Shown one piece after another: positions 10,734-21,877 of a stretch of DNA of 64,000 bases (positions are counted from its first letter, which is position 1; every line of letters begins with the position of its first letter). The stretch is from assembly GCA_011033025.1 (NCBI GenBank), contig WFMF01000003.1:310001-374000 (forward strand), given 5' to 3'. This DNA comes from Beroe forskalii. Its lineage: Eukaryota > Ctenophora > Nuda > Beroida > Beroidae. The translations under genes were made by a program, and so were the position numbers. The notes beneath the pieces are model-generated. The model did no database searches, was not told where the DNA came from, and was given only the letters and a program-made list of their open reading frames with translations.

Positions 10734-11472
10734 ACAAGAGTTGTGAATTTTGTCATATGGATCCATTGGGACCATCATGTCCAATGGACGTCCATTGGAC
10801 ATCCAATGGACATCCATTGAAGATGATGTCCATCGGTAAAAATGTCCAATGGTGTTCAATGGATCCGATGGATCCATTGGATCCATTTTTGATGTTCAAT
10901 GGACATGATGTTCAATAGATCCAATGGATGTTCAATGGATCCAATGGATGTTCAATGGATCCATTGTGTCCGTTGGATTCAGTGGATCCATTGTGTCCAT
11001 TGAACACCATTGGACGTGTCCATTGGATCCAAAGGATCCATTTTGCCCATTACACACAATGGATCCATTGGACACTTGCACTATAGATCCAATGGATTTA
11101 TTGGATGCAATGGATCCAATGGACTCAATGTGCAATGGATCCAATGGACAAATTGGACATTTCCAATGGTGTTCAATGGACACAATGGATCCATTGGATC
11201 CAATGAACACAACAGATCATTGAACGACAATACCAGACTGGTGTCCATCTACCAAAACATGTTTGGTGAATGACAATGTGTTCATTAGAGATCCACTCAG
11301 ATGGATCCATTGAACATCCCTTGGATCCATTGAACATGTCCATTGAACATCAAAGATGGATCCAATGGATATATTGGATCCATTGAACACCATTGGACAA
11401 TTTTACTGATGATGGACATGATGGATCCAATGGATCCATTGGACAAAATTCATAACTCTTGTGACCCTTTTA
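10734..11472. mobile_element. Foldback unit with CCAATGGATCC-word body, TA-flanked
   Basis: The ends are inverted: AAAGGGTCACAAGAGTTGTG near 10736 matches the complement ending near 11470, continuing through gaattttgtc on both sides. Both ends are bordered by TA. This is compatible with a TA target duplication, but TA is self-complementary so it is weak evidence. Nearly all the 739 bp between is permutations of ccattggatcc and ccaatggatgttcaatgg in both orientations. Apparent frames on both strands are word repeats. No coding capacity. Confidence 0.75.
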
Positions 11473-12244
11473 CTGACATATCAATTGGAACCAAAAATCA
11501 TTGGTCTGAAGTCAAAAGTTCATCTAATATTTTGCCTCAAAATTCAAATAGACACATCAAGTGGCACCAGAAACTAGGTAAAATTGTCAGAGAAGGCTTA
11601 CAAGGAAATGAATTAAATTTTACATAAATCCAGGTTCATATTAGCTGGGAAAGTGGACCATCTTGCCTCAAATAGGCATGCAAAGTGGCACCAAAAAATT
11701 AGTAAACTTTTCTGTGAAAACTTACAGTAGACTAGATTGAAAATGACATAAAATAAATGTTTACATTGGGCAAGAAATTGGGCAAGAAATTGGGCAATGC
11801 TTTGGCACCTCAAATATACATATCAAGTGCCACCAAAAACTAAGTAAACTAGGTAAGGGTAACGAAACAGTTACATTAAACTAGATTTACAATGACAATG
11901 GTATTAAATATATATGTAAATACATGTTTATAATTGTGGAGTATAAAGTGGGCATACTTTGCCTCAAATAGACAACAAAAAACTCTATAAAATTTCTAGC
12001 AAAGCTTACAATAAACATGAATGAATGAATGAATATATTTTTTACAGCACAATTACAATAGGTATACATTTTTCAATACTTTTTATATAAAAACATACAA
12101 TAAACTTGATTGGAAAATAAAGAGAACACAAGCTAATGTTGTGCAGAATGAAGTGAGCTATATTTTGACTCAGACAAATCAAGTGACATCAAAAACTACA
12201 TAAAATTTCCAGTGAAAGTTTACAATAATGCAGTTTGAAAATAA
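11473..12244 (+). repeat. Degenerate ~115-bp tandem array, left part
   Basis: Diverged copies of a unit with the order cattgggcaagaaattgggc, cctcaaatagacatatcaag, tggcaccaaaaactaggtaa, ttacattaaactagattgaa. The same array, in the same orientation, continues at 17084-18095. The DNA between is two inserted foldback elements whose target duplications lie within one array unit. Old and AT-rich; not coding. Confidence 0.8.
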
Positions 12245-12252
12245 GAAATTCC
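12245..12252 (+). repeat. 8-bp target duplication GAAATTCC, left copy
   Basis: GAAATTCC lies directly left of the GGC start of the element at 12253, and is repeated exactly at 13965-13972. Confidence 0.85.
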
Positions 12253-13964
12253 GGCAAAATGGTACCACAGGAACACGACCAAAATTAAGCTCCATTAGCC
12301 TCCATTAGCCTCCATGGAGGCTGAGTGGAGGCTGAGTGGAGCCTAAGTGGAGGCTAATTTCAAAAATTAGCCTCCATGGAGGCTAATGGAGGCATGAGGC
12401 TAATTTTTGAAGAATAGCCTCCACTATGGAGGCTAATTAGCCTCCACTAGCCTCCATTAGCCTCCACTAGCATCCACTCAGGCTCCACTCAGCCTCCATG
12501 GAGGCTAAAATTTTGGTTTAGCCTCCACTAGCCTCCACTTAAGAATTAGCCTCCATTAGCCTCCACGGAAATTTAAAAATGCATTTTTTGGATTCTATGG
12601 AAGCTGTTTTGACAGTGCTAGTGGAGGCTATAGCCTCCAAATGGAGGCTAAAATCATGAAGAAACACAGATAATATGCTAGCCTCCACAAAATTAGATTT
12701 ATGTCAGTTTTGTACAAAAAGAGTGCATTTTGTAACATAGACCAAAGTTTCTAACCCAGCTAGTATTAGGTACCACTCAGCCTCCACTAGAATCCACTCA
12801 ACCTCTACTAGGCTCCACTCAGCCTCCACTAGGCTCCACTCAGCCTCCACTAGGCTCCACTCAGCCTCCACTATGCTCCACTCAGCCTCCACTAGGCTCT
12901 ATTCAGCCTCCACTAGCCTCTACGCAGCCTCCACTCAGCCTCCACTAGCCTCCACTCAGCCTCCACGCAGCCTCCACTCAGCCTCCACTAGGCTCCACTC
13001 AGCCTCCACTAGGCTCCACTAGCCTCCACTAGGCTCCACTAGCCTCCACCAGGCTCCACTAGCCTTCAATAGCCTCCATTAGCCTCCACTAGGCTCCACT
13101 AGGCTAGTGGAGGTTAGTGGAGCCTAATGGAGGCTGAGTGGAGCCTAGTGGAGGCTGAGTGGAGCCTAATAGAGGTAAGAGGCTATTGGAGCCTAGTGGA
13201 GGCTAGTGGAGCCTTATGGAGGCTAGTGGAGCCTAGTGGAGCCTAGTGGAGCCAAGTGGAGGCTAGTGGAGCCTAGTGGAGCCTAGTGGAGGCTAGTGGA
13301 GGCTGAGTGGAGGCTAGTGGAGCCTAGAGGAGGCTGAGTGGAGGCTAGTGGAGGCTGAGTGGAGGCTAGTGGAGGCTGAGTGGAGCCTAGTGGAGGCTGA
13401 GTGGAGCCTAGTGGAGGCTGAGTGGAGCCTAGTGGAGGCTGATTGGGGCCTAGTGGAGGCTGAGTGTAGGATAGTTGGAGCTGTCTAAAAGTTTGAAGCT
13501 ATATATTGTTTTTCACATTTTTGCACATAAATCACCATTTTCAGCAAGAAATTTTGTTTTTGGAGGCTAATTGATTTAGGCTCCACTCAGCCTCCACTCA
13601 GCCTCCATTAGCCTCCATATTAAAGCTTTAGCCTCCACAAAAATGTTATATTTCAGTTTCCGTGGAGGCTAATGGAGGCTAATTCTTCAGTGGAGGCTAG
13701 TGGAGGCTAAACCAAAATTTTAGCCTCCATGGAGGCTGAGTGGAGCCTGAGTGGAGGCTAGTGGAGGCTAATGGAGGCTAGTGGAGGCTAATTAGCCTCC
13801 ATAGTGGAGGCTATTTTTCAAAAATTAGCCTCATGCCTCCATTAGCCTCCATGGAGGCTAATTTTTGAAATTAGCCTCCACTTAGGCTCCACTCAGCCTC
13901 CATGGAGGCTAATGGAGGCTAATGGAGCCTAATTTTTGTCGTGTTCCTGTGGTACCATTTTGCC
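12253..13964. mobile_element. Foldback element E1, gcctccactag lexicon, 8-bp TSD
   Basis: This 1712-bp element starts with GGCAAAATGGTACCACAGGA and ends with its exact reverse complement. The first 27 bp are perfectly inverted, and the arms then stay largely complementary to a centre near 13100. The body is almost wholly gcctccactag, gcctccactcag and their complements. Exact 8-bp direct repeats GAAATTCC flank it. There is no open frame beyond word repeats, so it is non-autonomous. The flanking array reads continuously across the removed element. Architecture is as in Foldback and TU elements; superfamily not assigned. Confidence 0.92.
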
Positions 13965-13972
13965 GAAATTCC
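13965..13972 (+). repeat. 8-bp target duplication GAAATTCC, right copy
   Basis: Exact match to 12245-12252, directly after the terminal GCC of element E1. Confidence 0.85.
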
Positions 13973-13991
13973 ATGTCCATATTGTGGGGTA

Positions 13992-13999
13992 TAAATTAG
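13992..13999 (+). repeat. 8-bp target duplication TAAATTAG, left copy
   Basis: Directly left of element E2 and repeated exactly at 17076-17083. Only 19 bp separate it from the right target duplication of E1. Confidence 0.85.
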
Positions 14000-14587
14000 G
14001 GCTAAAAAATGGGTGGACTCAACTCCGCGGCGGACCCGCTGCGGACCCGGTGGACCCGCAGCGGGTCCGCCGCGGACTCCACTAAAGTCCACCATAAATT
14101 TTTTTTGGTGGACTTTGGTGGACCCGCAGCGGACTTTTCGAAACTCCGCCGCGGAGTAGTGGATCCGCTGCGGGTCCGCTCGGGCTCCGCCGCGCACTGG
14201 TGGACAGTCCACCGAAAAAGTCCACCAAAAAAGTCCACCGTGGAGTAAAATAATTGTGGAGGTTAGTCCGCCGCGGAGTCAGTGGACTCCACTGGCGGAG
14301 TCCACTGGCGGAGTTGAGTCCACCAGTGGAGTCCACTGGCGGACTCCACTGGTGGACTCCACCAGCAGATTGACTCCACTGGCGGAGTTCATTGGTGGAG
14401 TCCACCAGTAGACTCCACTGGCGGAATCCGCCATTATGAATATTATAAGTTATGCTTTTATTTTTGGTTTTTGGAAAGGAGTGCCATGTGTACACAAAGC
14501 TGTCTCAGATTCGGTCGATATTTGAAAAACCAACTCGGGAGTAATGAGCATGTGCGTTTAAAACCATTTGCGTTTAAGAATAAAATG

Positions 14588-14627
14588 GACGGACGTTGCC
14601 CGTCTATTTCTTCTGACTGGGTGGCTA
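14588..14627 (+). repeat. 40-nt segment shared with 42775-42815
   Basis: This stretch matches the reverse complement of 42775-42815 with one substitution and one indel; the words include cgtctatttcttctgactgg. Both copies can read CPSISSDW or APSISSDW in one frame. It may be a remnant of a shared older element or exon; the surroundings differ. Confidence 0.7.
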
Positions 14628-14648
14628 ACAATACAATTAGAACTAGAT

Positions 14649-14935
14649 GGCTACGAGCGAATAATACTGCGGGAGACTCCTGGGGAGTACTGCGAGAGTA
14701 CCCCAGGAGTCCTACGGGAGTACCCCAGGTGTGCCCCGGGAGTCCGACGTGAGTACCCTGGGAGTCCTACGGGAGTACCCCGGGAGTCCTACGGGAGTAC
14801 CACGGGTGTGCCCCGGGAGTCCGACGTGAGTACCCTGGGAGTCCTACGGGAGTACCCCAGGAATTCTATGGGAGTACCCAGGAGTCCTACGGGACTACCC
14901 AGGAGTCCTAGGGGCCATCCAGAAATGAGCTCATC
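14649..14935 (+). repeat. gggagtcctacgggagtacc array (copy 1)
   Basis: Direct repeats of a 20-22 bp word gggagtcctacgggagtacc, about 12 copies. It begins with GGCTACGAGCGAATAATACT, nearly the same as the start of the array at 25653. No inverted counterpart of that start is present at the right end, so this copy looks truncated. Confidence 0.85.
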
Positions 14936-15718
14936 AAAAATCGGCCTTTTTTGAACGTACATACATACATACAACCTCATCACTACCCCATCATTTAGAA
15001 AAGATATATAAATATCCCAACCTCATCTCATCATTTAAAGATTTCTGTTACGTCACTCATTCAATATGAAGGGCTGGAGTGACGTCACTACTGCAATTCA
15101 AGTTCAATTATCTAACTTAGATGTTGTTAATTTTGAATTAAAGAGTCCTCTTCTAGCTTTTATCTTAATAATATGTGTTCTTACTGATTATAACGCAAGT
15201 AAATTGAGTTCTCCCTGTTCTCATTTGGTTCTCATTCTTTTCACTATGAAAATTTACTATGGAAAGCAGGAAAGGCCCATTGTGGCTGTTATGAATTGCC
15301 CACCGGGCGAAAAATTTGTATGGACACTCCTTGGGACTATTATATAAACACGTTCCAACTGATTTTGAGTCATTTTACTCAATATTAAATTTTTGTGACA
15401 AAATGGGCGTGGCCCCGCAACCCCCAAAGTCCAAAGTCAGAAAGTCGCAAAAACTTTGCAAAAGTTATCTCCTCAATGCCCTCTACAACCCTGAACAAGT
15501 TTTGGCATTTGGAGTCATTTATCACCCTTCAAAATCCCCGTTCTCATTTGGTTCTCATCCTTTCGGCAAATGACCACATTGCAAAATCGCCGACTCGGCG
15601 CCAATCAGCGCCGGCTAGGCGCCGATGGGAAATCGGCAACTTTTCATCGGCGGTCGTCGGCGCTGATCGGTGCTGATCAGCGCCGATATGAAAACTGCAT
15701 TAAGAATCGAAAAATTAA

Positions 15719-15880
15719 GGCAGATGTTGACTTTGCAATCGGCGCCGATCAGCGCTGATCAGCGCCGACGACCGCCGATGAGAATTTTAAAATTTCCGAT
15801 CGGCGCTGATCAGCGCTGATCGGCGGTGAATCGGCGCTGATCAGCGCTGATCGGCGCCGATTGCAAAGTCAACATCTGCC
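15719..15880. mobile_element. Nested mini-foldback E6 (162 bp)
   Basis: Starts GGCAGATGTTGACTTTGCAA and ends with its inverse. The flanks are AAAAATTAA on both sides, a 9-bp direct repeat; slippage in the A run could have lengthened an 8-bp duplication. The end differs from that of E5 (24958) by only four bases in 20, and both continue into tcggcgccgatc, so this is a short relative of E5. It sits in the left part of E3. Confidence 0.8.
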
Positions 15881-16081
15881 AAAAATTAATTATTTTTCGT
15901 CGGCGCTGCGGCTGATCAGCGCCGATCGACGCCGATGGGAAAATCATGGGAAAATCTGAAATAAAATGCACCAGACAGCTTCCGTTATACAGGTGTTTTA
16001 ATCGGCGGCAGATTGGCGCTGTCGGCACCGATCGGGGGCTGGCCGGCGCTGATCAGCGCCGACGACCGCCGATGAAAAGTT

Positions 16082-16089
16082 GCCGATTT
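16082..16089 (+). repeat. 8-bp target duplication GCCGATTT, left copy
   Basis: Repeated at 16305-16312. The opposite arm of E3 (around 15628-15650, read in reverse) shows the same sequence uninterrupted with a single GCCGATTT, so the empty site is visible. Confidence 0.9.
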
Positions 16090-16304
16090 GGGTGGGCGAC
16101 ATCTCATCTCACGACATTTCATCTCAGGACACTTCATCTCCGTGTCCTGACCCTAACCATAACCCTTACCCAAACCCTAACCCTGACCCTAACCCAAACA
16201 CTAACCCTAACCCTAACCCTAACCCTAACCTTTGCGTAGAGCTGACATATTGCGAGGTAAAGTGTCGTGAGATGAAATGTCGTGAGATGAATTGTCCGTT
16301 CCCC
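16090..16304. mobile_element. Telomere-repeat-carrying insertion E4 (215 bp)
   Basis: A 215-bp unit with imperfect inverted ends: GGGTGGGCGACATCTCATCT on the left, and on the right the inverse of GGGGAACGGACAATTCATCT. Both continue into cacgacatttcatctc. Exact target duplications GCCGATTT flank it. The core (16147-16232) is telomeric TAACCC repeats. The E3 arm it interrupts has an uninterrupted mirror copy, so the insertion is directly demonstrated. A 45-nt fragment of the same unit lies at 7777-7821. No protein is encoded. Confidence 0.92.
16147..16232 (+). repeat. Interstitial telomeric repeats (TAACCC)n
   Basis: Positions 16202-16230 are a perfect run of CTAACC hexamers. Upstream, 16147-16201 has degenerate hexamers (caaaccctaaccctgaccc). 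The complementary strand is TTAGGG, the telomere repeat of most non-arthropod metazoans. Its position in the loop of a small transposed hairpin element makes chromosome-end fusion unlikely. Confidence 0.95.
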
Positions 16305-17083
16305 GCCGATTTCCCATCGGCGCCGATCAGCGCCGATCGGCGGTACAGCCGATCGGCGCCTAGCCGGCGCTGATCGGCGCCGATCAGCGCCGGACCGGCG
16401 CCAATCGGCGCCGAGTCGGCGATTTTGCAATGTGGTCATTTGCCATCCTTTCCACCACCTTTCCATTTCCAAATCCTCACCAAATAAGCGAATGCACTTA
16501 TTTTACAAGGAGTGGTTGATGTCAAAATTTCGCCCGTAAGTGATGAGCTCATCATTTTGCAAACCTACATACATACTTATACCTCATCAGTACCTCATCA
16601 TTTCCAAAACATACATTAACATACATACCTAGTGCACCAGTGAGCTCCGCCGGTGGACTCCCGACTCCGCCGGTGGACTCCACCTGTGGACTCCGCAGGT
16701 GGACTTCACTTGTGTACTCCGCTGGTGGACTCCACCTGTGGACTCCGCAGGTGGACCAAAGTCCGCTGGTGGAGTCCACCTGCGGAGTCCACCTGTGGAC
16801 AAAAACTCCGCGGTGGACTCCAATCCGCGGCGGACTTTTTTCCCTGGTGGACTTTTTTGGTGGACTTTTCTGGCGGACTGTCCACCAGTGCGCGGCGGAG
16901 CCCGAGCGGACCCGCAGCGGATCCACTACTCCGCGGCGGAGTTTTAAAAAGTCCGCTGCGGGTCCACCAAAAAATTTTTATGGTGGACTTTAGTGGAGTC
17001 CGCGGCGGACCCGCAGCGGGTCCACTGGGTCCGCAGCGGGTCCGCCGCGGAGTTAAGTCCACCCATTTTTTAGCCTAAATTAG

Positions 17084-18095
17084 GTGATTTTTTGTCTCAA
17101 CAATGAACAAATACTAGATGAAATTTTCATTAAAACTTTCCATATTGGGCATGAAAATGGGGCAAGATTTTGCCTGATCAAATAAGCAAATAGGCATGCC
17201 AAGTGGCACCAAAAACTAATTAGTAACTTTTCATTGAAAATTTTCAATGGGTAAACTAGATTGAAATTGACATAAAATACATGTTCATATTGGGCAAAAA
17301 ATTGGGCAATGCTTGGCTCAAGTAGACATATCAACTGGCACCAAAAACTAGGTAAACTAGGTAAAGGAAAGAATCACATAAAACTAGTCTATTCTTTGTA
17401 GAACAAATACAGACTATGCATGGAGCTGTTGGAGAGTTTTGTGGCTTGACTTCTTCTTTGTGAAAGTCGAGCCACAAAACTCTCCTACAACTCCATCCAT
17501 AGTCTTTGATGGGATCCATGAAAGAGTGCCTTTATCAATGATATAAGGAGTATAGGCAGATCCAAATAAAGCATAATGAGACACCAAAAATGATATGGCA
17601 TAATGAAAGCTAACACTGAGCCACATGGACTTTAAAAAAGTGAAAACATGGTTGAAATGAACATTAAATACCTACATGTTTATATTGGGCATTAAAATTA
17701 GGCAAATGATTTGCCTCAAATAGGCATGTCAAGTGGCACCAAAAACTATGTGAAGTGTTTGCTGAAAACTTGCATTAAAATAGATTAGAAATAACATGAA
17801 ATATTGGGAAATATTGGGAAATACAAAATGGCAAATATTTTGCCTCAAATCGACAACAAAAACTAGGTTAAATTTTCAGTATAAATTAGGTCACAAATTG
17901 AAAATGACAGAAAATACATTTTGTGGAGAATGAATTGAGCAATATTTTACCTCAGATATAGACATATCAAATGGCACCAAAAAATCAAAAAAGCAAAAGC
18001 TAGATAAAAGTTTAAATGAAAGCTTACATGAGGCATGAATAGAATAGAATAGAAAGATTTTGCCATGAGGCAACTCAAATAGACAAAACATTCAT
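17084..18095 (+). repeat. Degenerate ~115-bp tandem array, right part
   Basis: Continues the array of 11473-12244 in the same orientation and with the same word order (cattgggc, ttgcctcaaatagacatatc, ggcaccaaaaactaggtaaa, attgaaaatgacataaaat). About eight diverged units. One unit near 17400-17520 contains an inverted pair around gttgtaggagagttttgtgg. Not coding. Confidence 0.8.
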
Positions 18096-19489
18096 TCATC
18101 ATATTTCATCATTAGCATGTACCCTAACTAGGGTACTCAAAATAAAGTCATGAAGTGTTCATGACACTGTTAACAGTAAAGGGACGGTTGTATGGCAAAA
18201 ATGCCCGCACACACTTAAACCGTTATGTGGAGAAGCCATTTTTAAAGCTAGAGTTCTGGTTTTTTCAGTAGCTTAGGTTTTGCCTTATATCTTGTATACG
18301 ACAAAATTAAAATCATTCCTGTGGATTAATTAGTTTCTTAATGAGAGCTAATTTAATTGAGGATGGTTTAAAAAAGGTACCCGGAATCTGCTGTATGGCA
18401 AATTTGCCCGACAGGGCTAGGATGATGTAACTCAATTATCCTGTGAGCTATGGAATAGAGGTGTTATGTAAACAAATTTAGCATTCCGTCTAATTGCTCT
18501 TGAAAGAATTTGCGGTAATCAAGGGTGTGTAGTGTTTTATATGTTTGTGTGTAGAGAAAGATATCTCTTATTACACAAAATGTAAGAGTGTTAGACAATG
18601 GCCAATGCCTGTGCGCTGAATGTGCCTGCAGCTCTACGGATAAATCCTAAAAATTGCAAAGTTTCAATCAACTGTAAAGTGCGACTTAAAATTGAGAACA
18701 TAAATTATTTTTCATAACTATTACTTTGGGCATACTTTAAGGTTACACATTGGTGAACCGAATTATGGGCAGACATAATTTTGGGCGCTCGAAGGTATGA
18801 TTGAAGAAATCAGAAAATTGGGCAAACTTTCTTGAATTTTCCATTTTGGAAATTTCTACTTTTTTAGAGGTTCATAATTATCACTTATCATGAATGTCCA
18901 TTAGTCAATGTCCTCTAACTGCTTTATTGTAAGGATCGTAGAATTGAATTGTGTTTAGATAGTTAAAGGGGTAATAGTATATAATGAAAAAATTCAGCAG
19001 TTATTAATAGATTAATGTTCGGACAAAATTTTGCTTTTGGGTGGAAATAATTATGGGCGTGAGGTTTTCCTGATCCAGCGACCTGGTTTTTATAACGAGA
19101 GGTATAAATATCGTAACATTGACTCATTGATACCAGAAGGCGCCTAAAAGGCATGCTATGTCCGCCTAAGTATAAAATTCAAAATTTTAAGGTGAGTATT
19201 GCACAGTTCGTTGAAGTAGGAAATTAAGCATGGCATTTCGACTAGAGAATTAAGGAGTTCCTGTTGAAGTTTAACTAACTCAAGTCTCATATCTATGAAA
19301 ATTGAGTACCAATCAGACTCTTGTACCGGATTTTGTAATTAGGTACCTACAGACTCGTGTCAGGGACTCGCACAACACACCTTTAGAGCTGTAACGTAAC
19401 TCGTTTATTGTGTGACGGGATCATTCATCAGTCTCTTTTAGCAAAATTGTTTAAATCACTCGTAAAACATACACATGTTACAGATACGT
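18096..19489. other. Intergenic; no gene seen
   Basis: AT-rich. The word tgtatggcaaatttgcccg occurs near 18393 and, as a variant, near 18188. Its reverse complement appears at 21881 next to the ORF1-like gene. No supported frame, RNA or array. Confidence 0.5.
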
Positions 19490-20945
19490 GGAACATACTC
19501 GTGTGGCGAGCTCGTGTTACGCACAGCGCACTCGTGTTTAGTGCAACATACTCCTGTGGCGAGCTCGAGTTACACACTCGTGTAAAGTGTAACATACTCG
19601 TGTGGCGAGCTCGTGTTACACACTCGTGTTTAGTGCAACATACTCGTGTGGCGAGCTCGAGTTACACACTCGTGTAAAGTGTTACATACTCGTGTGGCGA
19701 GCTCGTGTTACGCACTCGTGTAAAGTGTAACATACTTGTGTGGCGAGCTCGTGTTACACACTCGTGTAAAGTGTAACATACTCGTGTGGCGAGCTCGTGT
19801 TACGCACTCGTGTAAAGTGTAACATACTTGTGTGGCGAGCTCGTGTTACACACTCGTGTAAAGTGTTACATACTCGTGAGGCGAGCTCGTGTTACGTACT
19901 CGTGTAAAGTGTAACATACTTGTGTGGCGAGCTCGTGTTACACACTCGTGTAAAGTGCAACATACTCGTGTGGCGAGCTCGTGTTACGTACTCGTGTTTA
20001 GTGTAACATACTCGTGTGGCGAGCTCGTGTTACGTACTCGTGTAAAGTGTTACATACTCGTGAGGCGAGCTCGTGTTACACACTCGTGTTACACACTCGT
20101 GTAAAGTGCAACATACTCGTGTGGCGAGCTCGTGTTACGTACTCGTGTTTAGTGTAACATACTCGTGTGGCGAGCTCGTGTTACACACTCGTGTTTAGTG
20201 CAACATACTCGTGTGGCGAGCTCGAGTTACACACTCGTGTTAAGTGCAACATACTCGTGTGGCGAGCTCGTGTTACGTACTCGTGTAAAGTGTAACATAC
20301 TTGTGTGGCGAGCTCGTGTTACACACTCGTGTAAAGTGCAACATACTCGTGTGGCGAGCTCGAGTTACACACTCGTGTTAAGTGCAACATACTCGTGTGG
20401 CGAGCTCGAGTTACACCCTCGTGTAAAGTGTAACATACTTGTGTGGCGAGCTCGTGTTACGCACTCGTGTAAAGTGTAACATACTCGTGTGGTGAGCTCG
20501 TGTTACGCACTCGTGTAAAGTGTAACATACTTGTGTGGCGAGCTCGTGTTACGTACTCGTGTAAAGTGTAACATACTTGTGTGGCGAGCTCGTGTTACAT
20601 ACTCGTGTAAAGTGCTACAAACTTGTGTGGCGAGCTCGTGTTTCATACTCGTGTAAAGTGCAACATACCTGTGTGGCGAGCTCGAGTTACGCACTCGTGT
20701 TAAGTGTAACATACTCATGTGGCAAGCTCGTGTTACGCACTCGTGTTAAGTGTAACATACTCGTTCGGCGAGCTCGTGTTACATACTCGTGTAAAGTGCA
20801 ACATACTTGTGTGGCGAGCTCGAGTTACGCACTCGTGTTAAGTGTAACATACTCATGTGGCAAGCTCGTGTTACGCACTCGTGTTAAGTGTAACATACTC
20901 GTGTGGCGAGCTCGTGTTACGCACTCGTGTTTTAACACTCGTGAT
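19490..20945 (+). repeat. 46-bp satellite-like array (cgagctcgtgttac)
   Basis: About 31 tandem copies of a 46-bp unit containing gtggcgagctcgtgttac, actcgtgtaaagtgtaacat and variants with gtttagtgcaac. Each unit centres on the palindrome cgagctcg, with acgag/ctcgt flanks, so units can form hairpins. Longer blocks recur (for example the segments ending near 20750 and 20900 are nearly identical), showing recent unequal exchange. Open frames of up to 138 codons arise only because frames persist across units. Confidence 0.95.
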
Positions 20946-21877
20946 TTTGCCACAGAACATAAGAACGTGAATAAAGGACTTGAGTTGTGGTAACGTATCA
21001 CAGACAGGTGTTATTAAGGACTCGTAATAGTCGTTTATATATGTGGCGAGCCACTAGAACAAAAACGTAGTCCAAGACTCGTGTTACGAAATCGAACGCC
21101 TTTATTAGAGCAGATTCGTGCAGCAGATTTAGGTAAAGGAGTTACAGCCTCTATTAGTAAGACTAAGTATGTAACGACTTACGGGGTACTGGTAGGTACC
21201 AATTAGGTAAGTAGGTAGATATCTATAGTACCTAGTATAGTGCAGTGGATAGACCATAAACCAAACTCAACCTATGCCTCAGCCGCGGCCTACCCTACCA
21301 AATTATGGGGCTTAAAGAGCAGAAACCTTATGTTTAAAGTGTCAGCACGGATTCAATCAACTCATCACTGTATTACTGAATACTGTAATTAAAATTATTG
21401 ATTTGAATAAATTTGAATAAATGGAATCATACTTAAATCCTCGCTTAATATCCTTTTAAGCATTGAAACGTCACCTTACAGTGTATCTACTCCCGTCAGC
21501 TTCAGGAATCAAACCGGATATTGTGTAATATTTGTGTGTAAACTTTGTGTGTAGCATTTTACTACATTAGTGTGACTTGATTGAATGACACACAAAATTG
21601 ATTGTTTTTCTTTCAAGAGAAAGCGATCAAGGTGTGAAACATTACCGCAATCAAAAGAATTCGGGCTGTGACAGATCTAATTACGCGCCCACACATAGGA
21701 AATATATAGATTGAAGCTGATCGAATTAACTACAGAGTAAAGTGCAGAGGAGAACCACTGGTATAGTTTAGCCGATGTTTTTTCAAAAACTAATGAAAGC
21801 TGATTACAGATCCTTGTTGAGATTGAAATGGGTTTTTCAGAGATATAAATTATACCTTCGAAAGACATCGGGAAATT
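20946..21877. other. Intergenic; no gene seen
   Basis: Contains stray actcgtg words decaying from the array and otherwise AT-rich sequence. Confidence 0.5.

Larger units (their letters stand above)
15565..16444. mobile_element. Foldback element E3, gatcggcgc lexicon, 8-bp TSD
   Basis: An 880-bp element inside E2. It begins GGCAAATGACCACATTGCAA and ends with the exact inverse. The flanking direct repeats ATCCTTTC (15557-15564 and 16445-16452) are exact. The arms are inverted runs of gatcagcgc and gatcggcgc. Two further insertions lie within it: a 162-bp unit at 15719-15880 and the telomere-carrying unit at 16090-16304. Without those two it would be about 490 bp. Its end resembles that of E5 at 24958 (16 of 20 bases). 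Confidence 0.92.
14936..16613 (+). repeat. Imperfect direct repeats flanking the nested E3 region
   Basis: Segments 14936-14997 and 16544-16613 share tgagctcatca, a run of acatacatac and acctcatcagtacctcatca, at roughly 70 percent similarity. They bracket about 1.5 kb that includes E3. They might be ends of an older insertion or a diverged tandem duplication. The stretch 15010-15560 between them otherwise shows only a duplicated ttctcatttggttctcat at about 15215 and 15539. Confidence 0.55.
14000..17075. mobile_element. Foldback element E2, tccgcggcgga lexicon, 8-bp TSD
   Basis: A 3076-bp element starting GGCTAAAAAATGGGTGGACT and ending with the matching inverse. Exact flanking repeats TAAATTAG occur at 13992-13999 and 17076-17083. 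The arms (about 14000-14436 and 16633-17075) are GC-rich inverted arrays of gtggactccgcggcggac and cactggtggactcc words. The core between them holds a gggagtcctac array, a short unique stretch and the nested element E3. Same end type and duplication length as E1, but no arm similarity. Open frames in the arms mirror each other and are repeat translation, not genes. Confidence 0.9.

Noticed and set aside
15000-15347. TATA box (tatataaata) with a 93-codon gene
   Set aside because: The frame has no recognisable features and lies inside element E2; a TATA-like word in AT-rich DNA is expected by chance.
16134-16472. RVRVRV-rich protein on the minus strand
   Set aside because: Translation of the telomeric repeat and gatcggcgc words.
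14002-17062. RTVHQCAAEPERTRSGST-type proteins in the E2 arms
   Set aside because: The same peptides occur in both inverted arms and arise from ccgcggcggac words.
19889-20993. Long open frames in the 46-bp array
   Set aside because: Frames follow repeat phase and appear in both strands; no non-repeat coding sequence.
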